DNA from: Amantichitinum ursilacus
GTDB lineage: Bacteria > Pseudomonadota > Gammaproteobacteria > Burkholderiales > Chitinibacteraceae
NCBI RefSeq assembly: GCF_001294205.1
Contig: NZ_LAQT01000027.1
Coordinates: forward strand, 1-64,000
Direction: 5' to 3'
DNA length: 64,000 bases
The notes beneath the pieces were generated by a model that made no database searches, had not been told where the DNA came from, and saw nothing but the letters and a program-made list of their open reading frames with translations. Positions 50,045-58,472 of the stretch are shown piece after piece (position 1 is the stretch's first letter; every line of letters starts with the position of its first letter). A program made the position numbers and the translations under genes.

Positions 50045-51052
50045 TCAGCGGTCTAACGCCTGCGCCAGAAACGGCAGGCTGATATCCATGCGGTAATCAA
50101 TGCTGCTGTGGTTATCGACAAACTCTTCATAGCGATGCGGCACGCCGGCGGCGGTCAGCTTGTTGCGCAGCTGGCGGTGGCCAAAAATCATGTTGTATTG
50201 GTCGAGGGTGCCGCAGTCGATATACAGGCCTTTCAAGCCCTTTAGCGCATCGATATGGCTATCCACCAGCCGGACCGGATCAAACGCCAGCCAGTTGTGC
50301 CAGCGCTCGGCGATCAACTCGCCGGTATCCAGATCCACCGGCAAGCGCAATCCCAGATACTGGTCTGGCGCCGGATCGTAGGTGGCGCCCATGGCCAGCA
50401 TCATCAGGGCGTGGATATCGTCATCGGAGGGTTTTTTTGCCGCTTCGAAATAGCGCATAAAGCCTTCGATGCCGCCATGTTTTTCCAGCGTCATCAATGC
50501 GGGATACACATCCGGCAGATAGACAATATCGAAAGCCATGTCTCCCGAATGGCAGGCTGCGGCGGACCAGATATCGCTGCGCTTGAGCACATGCCACATT
50601 GCGCCAAAACCGCCCGAGCTTTTGCCGAACACGCCCCGCCGCCCCGTACCACCGCAGGCAAATTGCTGTTCGACCGCGGGCAACATTTCATCGATCAGAA
50701 AATCTTCCCAGCGCCCCATCACCGCACTGTTGACGTATTGATTGCCCCCGAGCCGGGTAAAGCAATCCGGAAAGGCGACGACGGCAGGCAGCATTGCGCC
50801 ACTGGCGATCAAGCGGTCCAGCCGTTCGGGCGCGCTTTCCCCCAGCCCTTTCCAGTTGGTATGTGCCGGGCCGCCGCCGGTATAACCGACCAGATCCACC
50901 AGCAAGGGCAAGCCACGGCCATCATGCCCGGCAGGCACGTACACATCGACGATACGACGTGGCGCGTCACCCAGAAAGTTATCCGCCAATACCCGGCTGT
51001 CGATGTGCAAACGGTGGACGGTGCCGGTGGCGATGCTGTGGTCTCTGCGCAT
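50045..51052 (-). CDS. Alpha/beta-hydrolase fold esterase (esterase D-like)
   Basis: A 335-residue enzyme started at ATG 51052. RRIVDVYVPAGHDGRGLPLLVDLVG is the entry of the esterase D / Fes group, FGKSSGGFGAM holds the nucleophile serine, and EFVDNHSSIDYR probably holds the histidine. No signal peptide is visible. Substrate unknown: the group includes S-formylglutathione and acyl-ester hydrolases. Confidence 0.82.
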   Translation of the reverse strand: MRRDHSIATGTVHRLHIDSRVLADNFLGDAPRRIVDVYVPAGHDGRGLPLLVDLVGYTGGGPAHTNWKGLGESAPERLDRLIASGAMLPAVVAFPDCFTRLGGNQYVNSAVMGRWEDFLIDEMLPAVEQQFACGGTGRRGVFGKSSGGFGAMWHVLKRSDIWSAAACHSGDMAFDIVYLPDVYPALMTLEKHGGIEGFMRYFEAAKKPSDDDIHALMMLAMGATYDPAPDQYLGLRLPVDLDTGELIAERWHNWLAFDPVRLVDSHIDALKGLKGLYIDCGTLDQYNMIFGHRQLRNKLTAAGVPHRYEEFVDNHSSIDYRMDISLPFLAQALDR

Positions 51053-51154
51053 GATCAGTCTCTGAGATGGGGGGATGAGACTGCATCGTAGAAAGCCAGG
51101 CAGCGCAGGGCAAGCACGAGACCGGGTGGCGGCTGGTCTCGCCAACCGTCGCTG

Positions 51155-52105
51155 CTAGGGCTGCGCCGCCAGCGACTTGGGCACGGGCGTGTTCACCCAG
51201 TCGATCACCGTTTGCGAGAACGCCTGTGGCTGATCAAACATCACAAAATGAAACGCATCGTCGATGCGCTTAAGCGTCAGGTTGGGCGTGCCGGCATAGG
51301 CGCGCTGGTACAAGGCATCGGCGCGCTCCGCAGCAATGCCATACGCGGCATCCCACGCATACACCACATCGACCGGCGCGGTGATGTGCTTGAGCTCGGG
51401 GCGCAAATCGACGGTCATGATTTCGAACATGCCATCTGCCACCGTTTTGCGATCAGATTGCAATACCGCCGCCAGCAAGGCGGGCCGCGCCGCGGGCGAC
51501 TTGACCAGTTGCGCCATGCCGCCGGTTTGCATCGCCTGATATTGCTGCGGCGTGGCGCTGAGCAAGGTATTGCGGAACGCGGTGGCGGAAGGCGTCACCT
51601 GCTCGGGCGTGGCATCGATATTAAAACGCAGGCTGGAAAACGGCAGCGCGTCGACGATGATCAAACGCCCCACCCGCGCCGGATGCCGCGCGCCCAACAT
51701 CAACGCGGTTTCGCCACCCAGCGAATGACCGATGACCACTGGCGCTTGCAGCCCGTTGCGCTGGATGTAATCGGCAATCGCCTCGGCTGCGGGCGCTGCC
51801 ACTGTATCGCCGCCATCGGCCACGGCGGGCTGGCCCGCAAAGCCTGCCAATTGCACCAGATGCAGCCGATGCGTGGCCTTCAATTGTGCCGCCAGATCAG
51901 CCCACACCGCCCGCGACGACGCCAGCCCCGGAATCAACACCACATCCGGGCCTTGGCCTACAACGGTGACCGAAATGCGCGGGGCACTGGCCGCCGCAGC
52001 ATTCGGGGCCGACGCCGCTGCAGGCTGGCTGGCGTCGGCGGCAAATACGGACGCGGATAGCAATGCCGCCGCGCAGATCGTCGCTGTTAACAGGGGGTAG
52101 GCCAA
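51155..52105 (-). CDS. Exported alpha/beta hydrolase
   Basis: Started at TTG 52105, preceded by AGAGGAAA and giving a proper signal peptide ending SASVFAAD; the longer frame has no start with a site. After an alanine/proline-rich linker, VTVVGQGPDVVLIPGLASSRAVW, VVIGHSLGGETALML (nucleophile serine) and a late FHFVMFDQP (histidine) mark the fold. Periplasmic location expected; substrate unknown. It lies about 100 bases upstream of the esterase gene on the same strand. Confidence 0.78.
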   Translation of the reverse strand: MAYPLLTATICAAALLSASVFAADASQPAAASAPNAAAASAPRISVTVVGQGPDVVLIPGLASSRAVWADLAAQLKATHRLHLVQLAGFAGQPAVADGGDTVAAPAAEAIADYIQRNGLQAPVVIGHSLGGETALMLGARHPARVGRLIIVDALPFSSLRFNIDATPEQVTPSATAFRNTLLSATPQQYQAMQTGGMAQLVKSPAARPALLAAVLQSDRKTVADGMFEIMTVDLRPELKHITAPVDVVYAWDAAYGIAAERADALYQRAYAGTPNLTLKRIDDAFHFVMFDQPQAFSQTVIDWVNTPVPKSLAAQP

Positions 52106-52260
52106 GGCAGGTTTCCTCTTTGGGACGGTTGACTGCCCTGGATTAAAACATGCTGAGTGTGGAGCACGAAGCCGGGAAAGAAGCTGCTGCCGAAATTTGG
52201 GAAGAGCAGGTCTGATTGCTACGGACAATGCTCACATGCGGTGTTTCTAACCACAGATGT

Positions 52261-52279
52261 GTAATGACTTTGTCGTTAC
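52261..52279. promoter_or_regulatory. Candidate TacA operator
   Basis: GTAATGAC-TTT-GTCGTTAC is a palindrome with seven of eight pairs, 40 bases before the antitoxin ATG, where autoregulatory sites of DUF1778-GNAT modules are found. Confidence 0.45.
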
Positions 52280-52319
52280 GCAGTGCTAAGGTGTGCGGTC
52301 AGATCAGCAAGGAACCGCC

Positions 52320-52601
52320 ATGCCCACACCCAGCAGCAGCAAACCCAAACGCGACACGCTGAACTTGCGCGTTCCCGCTAATGATCGAAGCTTGATTGAC
52401 CGGGCCGCCGCTTCCATGGGCAAAACGCGCACCGACTTCATACTGGACGCAGCTCGGCGCGCCGCTGAAGAGGCATTGCTTGATAGGGCTTTGATGTTGG
52501 TCAGCCCGCAGGCATATAACGAATTCCTGGATTTGCTAGAGGCTCCCGCTGAGCCGAACGACCGGCTGATCCGGACCATGCATACCAAGACGCCGTGGTA
52601 G
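52320..52601 (+). CDS. tacA: DUF1778/TacA-type antitoxin
   Basis: A 93-residue protein with AAGGA before ATG. RDTLNLRVPANDRSLIDRAAASMGK and TRTDFILDAARRAAEEAL form the ribbon-helix-helix DNA-binding domain. The C-terminal half (LMLVSPQAYNEFLDLLEAPAEPNDRLIRTM) matches the toxin-binding tail of DUF1778 antitoxins. Located 12 bases before the toxin gene. Confidence 0.93.
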   Translation: MPTPSSSKPKRDTLNLRVPANDRSLIDRAAASMGKTRTDFILDAARRAAEEALLDRALMLVSPQAYNEFLDLLEAPAEPNDRLIRTMHTKTPW

Positions 52602-52613
52602 GTCAGACCATCG

Positions 52614-53114
52614 ATGCTGACTAAACCGGCTCCGCTTGACCCAAGGCATGACACCCACGATTTCAGTTGTGGCGAACCTTCACTCGACCTTTGGCTAAAG
52701 CGCCGCGCACTTGCAAATCAAGTGAGCGGCGGCTCCCGCACCTTCGTCGTCTGTGAGGAGAACACAGTAGTCGGCTACTACGCGTTAGCCTCCAGCGCTA
52801 TCGCACCCGATGCGACGCCAGGGAGCTTCCGGCGAAACATGCCCGACCCCATTCCCGTTGTTATCCTGGGGCGCCTGGCAGTGGCAACCCGGTATCACGG
52901 CAAAGGGCTGGGGCGGGCACTGTTTTTCGATGCCGCTTTACGCGTTGCGCACGCTGCCGACACAATCGGAATACGTGGCATGGTTGTGCATGCGCTATCT
53001 GAAGAAGCGAAAGCATTTTATTCAGGGCTGGGTCTACAGGTATCCCCGCTGGATTCGATGACACTGATGACTACCATCGCCACCTTGAAAGCCGCAATTG
53101 CCCACCCAGGATAA
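52614..53114 (+). CDS. tacT: GNAT toxin, TacT type
   Basis: A 166-residue acetyltransferase. The start FSCGEPSLDLWLKRRALANQ is typical of TacT/AtaT toxins. ILGRLAVATRYHGKGLGRALF holds the acetyl-CoA loop, and Y136 in KAFYSGLGL is the likely catalytic residue. Toxins of this family acetylate charged tRNA and arrest translation. The protein is complete and paired with an intact antitoxin, so probably functional. Confidence 0.93.
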   Translation: MLTKPAPLDPRHDTHDFSCGEPSLDLWLKRRALANQVSGGSRTFVVCEENTVVGYYALASSAIAPDATPGSFRRNMPDPIPVVILGRLAVATRYHGKGLGRALFFDAALRVAHAADTIGIRGMVVHALSEEAKAFYSGLGLQVSPLDSMTLMTTIATLKAAIAHPG

Positions 53115-53123
53115 ATCGCCCCA

Positions 53124-54347
53124 CTACCCGCCTGCCTTCCGCCGCTCCGGCAAGCGCCAGGCCAGCACCCCCATCACCGGCAAAAACGCGCACGCCTGGT
53201 AAATCGCATCAATGCCCCAGCGGTCAGCCAGGCCGCCCAGCAAGGCGGCGCTGATGCCGCTGACGCCAAAGATAAAGCCGAAGAACATCCCCGAAATCAT
53301 GCCGGTGCGGCCCGGCACCAGTTCTTGCGCAAACACGATGATGGCCGGGAAAGCCGACGACAGCACCACGCCGATGATCACACTCAGCGCCAGCGTGAGC
53401 GGCAGGTTGGCGTAGGGCAATGCCAGCGTAAACGGCAGCGTGCCGAGGATGGACCAGGCGATGACTTTCTTCTGGCCGATGCGATCGACCACCGGGCCGC
53501 CCATCACCGTGCCGGCTGCGACCGCGGCGAAGAAGACAAACTGGCACAGCTGCGCGTCATGGGTGCTCAGTCCGAAGCGATGCATGATGAAAAATGGATA
53601 GAAGTTGGTAAAGCTGGCCAGGTAGACATATTTGGACAGCAACAGCAGCACCAGCACGATCATCGCATTGCGGATTTGCGTGGCGCTTAAGGCCGGCAGC
53701 GCTGCGGCTTTGGCACGCGCGGCGTGGGCCGGATTGCGCGCGCGTTCACGCAGTACATCGCGATACCAGCGGCTTAAGGCAGTCATGATGACGATGCCAA
53801 CGACGGCCGCGATGCCGCCCCACGCCATGCCTTTTTCGCCTTGCGGCAGCACGATAAACGCCGCCGCTAACGGGCCCAGCGCCGAGCCGATATTGCCGCC
53901 CACCTGAAACAACGATTGCGCCACGCCATGCGATCCGCCCGAGGCCAGCCGGGCAATGCGCGATGATTCGGGATGGAAAATCGACGAGCCCAATCCCAGC
54001 ATGGCCGCGCCCATCATCAAACCCGCATAGCTGCTCGCAAACGCCAGCAGCATCAGCCCGCAGCCGGACGCCAGCATGGCAAATGGCAGCGCAAACGGCT
54101 TGGGATGTTTGTCGGTGTAAAAGCCAATAAACGGCTGCAGGATGGACGCGGTGATCTGATACACCAACGCCAGGTAACCAATCTGCGCAAACGACAGATT
54201 GAATCCGCCGCGCAATATCGGATAAGCCGCAGGCAACAGCGCCTGCAGCATGTCGTTAAGCAAATGGCAAAAGCTGACTGCACCCAATACGCGATATTGC
54301 GTGGTATTAACGCGGGGGACCGGCATGGGGATGGCGGTAGAGGTCAT
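53124..54347 (-). CDS. fsr: MFS exporter, fosmidomycin-resistance (Fsr) type
   Basis: A 407-residue transporter with 12 membrane spans. VLGAVSFCHLLNDMLQALLPAAYPIL at the start and GLGSSIFHPESSRIARLASGG (motif between spans 4 and 5) are diagnostic of the Fsr family. It exports fosmidomycin or other small drugs; the natural substrate is unknown. The AraC-type gene is divergent across 141 bases. Confidence 0.9.
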   Translation of the reverse strand: MTSTAIPMPVPRVNTTQYRVLGAVSFCHLLNDMLQALLPAAYPILRGGFNLSFAQIGYLALVYQITASILQPFIGFYTDKHPKPFALPFAMLASGCGLMLLAFASSYAGLMMGAAMLGLGSSIFHPESSRIARLASGGSHGVAQSLFQVGGNIGSALGPLAAAFIVLPQGEKGMAWGGIAAVVGIVIMTALSRWYRDVLRERARNPAHAARAKAAALPALSATQIRNAMIVLVLLLLSKYVYLASFTNFYPFFIMHRFGLSTHDAQLCQFVFFAAVAAGTVMGGPVVDRIGQKKVIAWSILGTLPFTLALPYANLPLTLALSVIIGVVLSSAFPAIIVFAQELVPGRTGMISGMFFGFIFGVSGISAALLGGLADRWGIDAIYQACAFLPVMGVLAWRLPERRKAGG

Positions 54348-54488
54348 GGCTCACTCGTCATGGCAGGAGTCGATAAAACGCGCTGTGGCAGCGCGGCAGG
54401 CTAGGCATCGATGCGCTAGTCGTGATACTAGTGGCGGGCGGCAATGGCCCGCCATCGACAATGGGCCTACTACTTATGAGTTTCGGCC

Positions 54489-55265
54489 ATGGTGCGTGAA
54501 GTCCATATTGAAGACATCGATCACCTCGCCAAGCCGTTGGTGGCGACGGGCAATGACTATGACGATGGCCATCGCATCGCGCCGCACACGCATCGACGCG
54601 GCCAGTTGTTGTCCAGCAGCACCGGCACCGTGGTGGTGACCACCGAGCACGGCGCGTGGGTGATGCCGCCGCAGCGCGGCATCTGGATCCCGCCAGGGTT
54701 AACGCACGCGGTGCGCTGCATCGGCAGCGTGCGCATGCAAAGCCTGTACCTCAGCCCCGAGCATCTAAGCGATATGCCCGCGCACAACCAGGTGGTGCTG
54801 ATTACGCCGTTTATGCGCAGCCTGTTGGCCGAGGCGCTGGATGTGCCGCTGGATTACGCGCCGCACAGCCGCGACGCCGCGCTGATGACGCTGATCGAAC
54901 ACGAACTACGCACGATGCCCGCGCTGCCGCTGTCGCTGCCCTACCCGGTCGACGCCCGCATCGCCGAACGTTGCTTTGCCTTTTTGCGCCAGCCCGACGT
55001 GCACCAGACCGCCGAACAATGGAGCGCTGATCTGGACATGAGCGTGCGCTCGTTTACGCGTGCGTTCCGCCGCGAAACCGGGCTCAGCTTTGTGGCATGG
55101 CGCCAGCAAGCCTGTTTACTGGTGGCGCTGCCGCGCCTTGCCGCCGGCGAGCCCGTCACCCACGTTGCGCTTGATCTGGGTTACGACAACCCGGCCTCGT
55201 TTACCACCATGTTCAAGCGCGTGCTGGGCGCGGCGCCGCGCGATTATTTGCGCCAGATTGGTTAG
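54489..55265 (+). CDS. AraC-family regulator with N-terminal cupin (NimR-like)
   Basis: A 258-residue regulator. Residues 15-95 form a cupin (HTHRRGQLLSSSTGTVVVTT, GIWIPPGLTHAVR). The C-terminal 100 residues contain two HTH motifs (TAEQWSADLDMSVRSFTRAF and PVTHVALDLGYDNPASFTTMFKRVLG). It is divergent from an MFS exporter, as is E. coli nimR beside nimT, so it likely controls fsr. The inducer is unknown. Confidence 0.88.
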   Translation: MVREVHIEDIDHLAKPLVATGNDYDDGHRIAPHTHRRGQLLSSSTGTVVVTTEHGAWVMPPQRGIWIPPGLTHAVRCIGSVRMQSLYLSPEHLSDMPAHNQVVLITPFMRSLLAEALDVPLDYAPHSRDAALMTLIEHELRTMPALPLSLPYPVDARIAERCFAFLRQPDVHQTAEQWSADLDMSVRSFTRAFRRETGLSFVAWRQQACLLVALPRLAAGEPVTHVALDLGYDNPASFTTMFKRVLGAAPRDYLRQIG

Positions 55266-55375
55266 CGCAAAAAGGTCGGATTTTCTTGCAAACGCAAATA
55301 CGGGCCGCGTTGAATTACACCCGCGCGCCGCGTAGGGTCGGGCCTCTCATTTTTTTGCGCGAGTAGGCATTTTCC

Positions 55376-56035
55376 ATGGACACGTATGGCCTGAAAGGCG
55401 ACTCAGCTTTTATGCGGGAATTGCGTTCTTTGGCGGGTCAGAATCTGCATGACGTTCGGGGCTATACCGATGCACAACTCTTCGACCTTTTGCAGGTGGA
55501 GCGCTATGCAAACGAGTTCTGGCAACGCAAAGCCACCTTGCTGTTTGATGGCGAATATCTGCATTGGAATGAGGCCGGGCACAGTCGGAAGTGGCAGGCG
55601 TGGTCTGGCCGCAAAGGCTATTGGTCGCCCGTTTTCCAGGATCTGCGCGACAAAGGGCCAATACCCGCCGGGTTTTATGAAGTCAGGCAAAACGAATTCA
55701 TGCGTTGGGAGGACACCGCGTTCTTTAACCGCGCAGCGTGCATTTTGAATATCGTCAAAATCAAGTGGGGCAGATGGCCCGGATGCACGCCTGCATGGGG
55801 TCGGCAGCGTGTGGGCCTTATCCCGAAACCGATGACTGATACACGTAGCCGCAGCGGTTTCACGATACATGGCGGCACGACGCCCGGTTCGGCCGGGTGC
55901 GTTGATCTCACCTCGAACATGAGCGCTTTCGCGGATGAATTTACAGTGTTTGGTAAAGACCTGTTGTTAGAGGTGCGCTACAAATATCTGTCCGCAGGCG
56001 CGGGTTATCACCACAGCCAACTGGAACGTCCGTGA
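55376..56035 (+). CDS. DUF2778 / Tlde1-like L,D-transpeptidase-fold toxin
   Basis: A 219-residue protein. From residue 54 the pattern LLFDGEYLHWNEAGHSRKWQAWSGRKGYWSP..LRDKGPIPAGFYEV is the DUF2778 opening, and FTIHGGTTPGSAGCVDL gives catalytic H165 and C175. Tlde1 proteins are type VI secretion effectors that cut and modify peptidoglycan of target cells. The N-terminal 50 residues are unrecognised and may be a delivery segment. The downstream gene overlaps its stop codon. No T6SS structural gene is in the window. Confidence 0.82.
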   Translation: MDTYGLKGDSAFMRELRSLAGQNLHDVRGYTDAQLFDLLQVERYANEFWQRKATLLFDGEYLHWNEAGHSRKWQAWSGRKGYWSPVFQDLRDKGPIPAGFYEVRQNEFMRWEDTAFFNRAACILNIVKIKWGRWPGCTPAWGRQRVGLIPKPMTDTRSRSGFTIHGGTTPGSAGCVDLTSNMSAFADEFTVFGKDLLLEVRYKYLSAGAGYHHSQLERP

Positions 56036-56319
56036 CCGCAAAACCGTGCCGACTGCTGCGCCTGTTGCTCACCTTGGTGCTGCTTTTCATGATGTGCGCC
56101 AGTTGCGTGGATTTGCTGGGCTGGAACGATGCCCCCGCGCATCCCGTCTGGTTTTACCAAGGGCGTTCCGCCCTCGCCTTTTATGTCGAAAACATCTTGC
56201 TACTGGCCGTATGCAGCTGTGCCTATGTAGCGTTGTGGCGCAGGCAGCGGCCTGGTCTGCGCTTTGCGTGGGCGATGCCTTTGCTGGTTTATCTGGCTTG
56301 GGCACAGTGGAACGCTTGA
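56032..56319 (+). CDS. Small membrane protein, putative immunity protein
   Basis: A 95-residue protein started at GTG 56032, overlapping the upstream stop codon (GTGA). It has three hydrophobic segments (LLLTLVLLFMMCASCVDLLGW, FYVENILLLAVCSCAYVALW, FAWAMPLLVYLAW). Tlde1-type effectors act in the periplasm, so a membrane or periplasmic neighbour is the expected immunity protein. This is inferred from overlap and topology; no similarity to known Tldi1 was recognised. Confidence 0.65.
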   Translation: MTAKPCRLLRLLLTLVLLFMMCASCVDLLGWNDAPAHPVWFYQGRSALAFYVENILLLAVCSCAYVALWRRQRPGLRFAWAMPLLVYLAWAQWNA

Positions 56320-56407
56320 TACGGTCAGCAAGATGCGCCGCCCGCCACGTGCAAACCGCAATGGCCGCGCTGCGGTGGCCCAGTCCCGCCCATGTATACT
56401 TCGGGGC

Positions 56408-58414
56408 ATGACCGATACCCCCCTCCCGCCCGACGCTGAAGTCGAAGGCACCCAGCCCGATTCCGCCACCACGCTGCTCAATGCCTATCTGCAGCAGCAT
56501 CGTGCCGCGTTGATTACCAGCGACAACAGTTATGCCGTGTCTGTGCACGGCGAGATCACCGTTAACAAGCGGGTGATCCCGTATCACGTGGTGCCCGACG
56601 ATGGTTATCTGGCCAAAACCAACAAGTGGCGGCGCATGGATAGTGCGGCGCGGCTGGAGTTGTTGCAGGCGCGCTGGAACCCCAACGCGCGCATCAAGCT
56701 GGAAGACCAGCTGATCGAATGCGCGCAAAACGTGCTGAAGATTGCGCAATCGGCCGAGCTGGACCCCGGCAGCGCGCTCAACGCCTTGCAAGGTCGTTAC
56801 GAACTGGCGCGGGTGCGTTGCAAGCTGGCGCTGGAGCGGATTGAAGACCAGGCCGGCAGCAGCGCCGAAGACCGCCAGGCGCGGCAGACGCGCGATGCGG
56901 TTAATCTGTCGCTCTACCCCGAATCGTTTGTGGTGGCGCAAAGCATGTCGCGCCACTTTATCGCAGTGCTGGGCCCCACCAACTCCGGCAAGACGCATGC
57001 GGCGATGGAACATCTGGCCCAGGCCGAGACCGGTGCCTATCTGGCGCCCTTGCGTTTGCTGGCGTTAGAAAACTATCGCCGTCTGCAAGATGCCGGTGTG
57101 GCGGTCAGTTTGATTACCGGTGAGCAGCGCAAGCTGCACCCGGACGCCACGCACGTGGCCAGCACCGTGGAAATGCTCAACCCCAACAAGCCGATCGAAG
57201 TGGCGGTAATCGACGAAATCCAGCTGCTGGACGACCCCGATCGCGGTGCGGCATGGACGGCGGCAGTGTGCGGCGTGCCAGCAAAAATCGTCTATCTGTT
57301 GGGCGCGGCCGAAGCGCAGCCTGCCATTGAGGCGCTGGTTAAACGCGTCGGCGGCACGCTCGAAGTCATCCACAAAGAACGCATGTCGCCGTTGCAGATG
57401 GACCCGCAACCGCTGGGCACCTTGCGCAATCTCAAGCCGGGCGATGTGTTGATCGCGTTTTCGCGGCGCGATGTGCTGAACTGGCGCGATCAGGTGTTGG
57501 CGCTGGGCCTGCCGGTGTCGGCCATCTACGGCAATTTGTCGCCGGAAGTACGCCAGGCGCAGGCGGAGCGGTTTATCACGGGCGAGACGCGCATCGTGGT
57601 CGGCACTGACGCCATCGGCATGGGCCTGAACACGCCCGCACGGCGGGTGATTTTTACGACGTCGCACAAGTGGGATGGTTACGCCGAAGGCACCATCAGC
57701 GCGGCGCTGGCCAAGCAGATTGCCGGGCGCGCGGGTCGCTTTGGTGAGCACGAGGCGGGCTTTGTGGCCGGGCTGGATGCGCAAACGCACAAAGTGATCA
57801 CCGGCTTGTTGCGGCAGAAGCTGGAACCACTGCCCGCTACCGGCTTCTTTGTGGCGCCCAATCTGGATTATCTGCAGCAGATTGCCAACGCCAGCGGCCA
57901 GACGCGTCTGCAGGCGTTGCTGGAACTGTTTACCCGCCACATCAACGTGCATGACGAATTCTTTTTGCCGGCCAACCTGACCGAGCAAATGGAAAAAGCC
58001 AAATGGCTGGATACGCTGACGCTGTCGCTGCCTGATCGCTTTGCCTTCAGCCTGTGTCCGATCTCGACCAAGGTGCCGATGCTGGAACGCGCGCTGCAGG
58101 ATTGGGCGCGCATCCGCGCCGCGCGCAAACAGGCGCCGTTGCTGCGCATGGAAGGCATGGGCGGACGCAACGAGCTGCAATATCTGGAAGACACCTGCAA
58201 GCTGTACGCCGCGTATGCATGGTTGGGTTATCGCATGCCCGAGACTTTCCCAAGCGGCGAAATGGCGCAGGCCCTGATGCAATCAACATCAGAAAAAATT
58301 GACCATTTGCTGCAGGCGCAGAACACGCATCGGCGGCGCGACGGTCATGGCAAGCCGCGGCCTCATGGCGGCGGGGAAAAGCGCGGCGGACACTTCCGCC
58401 ATCGGCGCAGTTAA
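56408..58414 (+). CDS. Suv3-like RNA helicase
   Basis: A 668-residue helicase started at ATG 56408. Motif I GPTNSGKTHAA, motif II VIDEIQLLDD (a DEIQ box as in Suv3), STVEMLNPNKPIEVA, and motif VI QIAGRAGRFG are visible, with a Suv3 C-terminal region after about residue 470 and a basic H/R/G-rich tail. Suv3 unwinds RNA with a nuclease in mitochondria; bacterial copies occur in some proteobacteria, role unclear. A strong terminator follows. Confidence 0.9.
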   Translation: MTDTPLPPDAEVEGTQPDSATTLLNAYLQQHRAALITSDNSYAVSVHGEITVNKRVIPYHVVPDDGYLAKTNKWRRMDSAARLELLQARWNPNARIKLEDQLIECAQNVLKIAQSAELDPGSALNALQGRYELARVRCKLALERIEDQAGSSAEDRQARQTRDAVNLSLYPESFVVAQSMSRHFIAVLGPTNSGKTHAAMEHLAQAETGAYLAPLRLLALENYRRLQDAGVAVSLITGEQRKLHPDATHVASTVEMLNPNKPIEVAVIDEIQLLDDPDRGAAWTAAVCGVPAKIVYLLGAAEAQPAIEALVKRVGGTLEVIHKERMSPLQMDPQPLGTLRNLKPGDVLIAFSRRDVLNWRDQVLALGLPVSAIYGNLSPEVRQAQAERFITGETRIVVGTDAIGMGLNTPARRVIFTTSHKWDGYAEGTISAALAKQIAGRAGRFGEHEAGFVAGLDAQTHKVITGLLRQKLEPLPATGFFVAPNLDYLQQIANASGQTRLQALLELFTRHINVHDEFFLPANLTEQMEKAKWLDTLTLSLPDRFAFSLCPISTKVPMLERALQDWARIRAARKQAPLLRMEGMGGRNELQYLEDTCKLYAAYAWLGYRMPETFPSGEMAQALMQSTSEKIDHLLQAQNTHRRRDGHGKPRPHGGGEKRGGHFRHRRS

Positions 58415-58418
58415 AACA

Positions 58419-58452
58419 AACGCCCGCGATCACCACAGCGGGCGTTGTTTTT
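58419..58452 (+). terminator. Intrinsic terminator after the Suv3-like helicase
   Basis: AACGCCCGC and GCGGGCGTT form a nine-base-pair stem followed by GTTTTT. Confidence 0.88.
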
Positions 58453-58472
58453 ACCGCGACGACGTGCGCGCC

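Noticed and set aside
49848-50096. 82-residue plus-strand frame after pip
   Set aside because: It runs through the bidirectional terminator and into the end of the esterase gene; no protein-like features.
55403-55870. 155-residue minus-strand frame over the DUF2778 gene
   Set aside because: Antisense of a protein with conserved H and C motifs; no ribosome binding site.
57065-58282. 405-residue minus-strand open frame over the helicase
   Set aside because: Antisense of a gene with all helicase motifs; no start signal.
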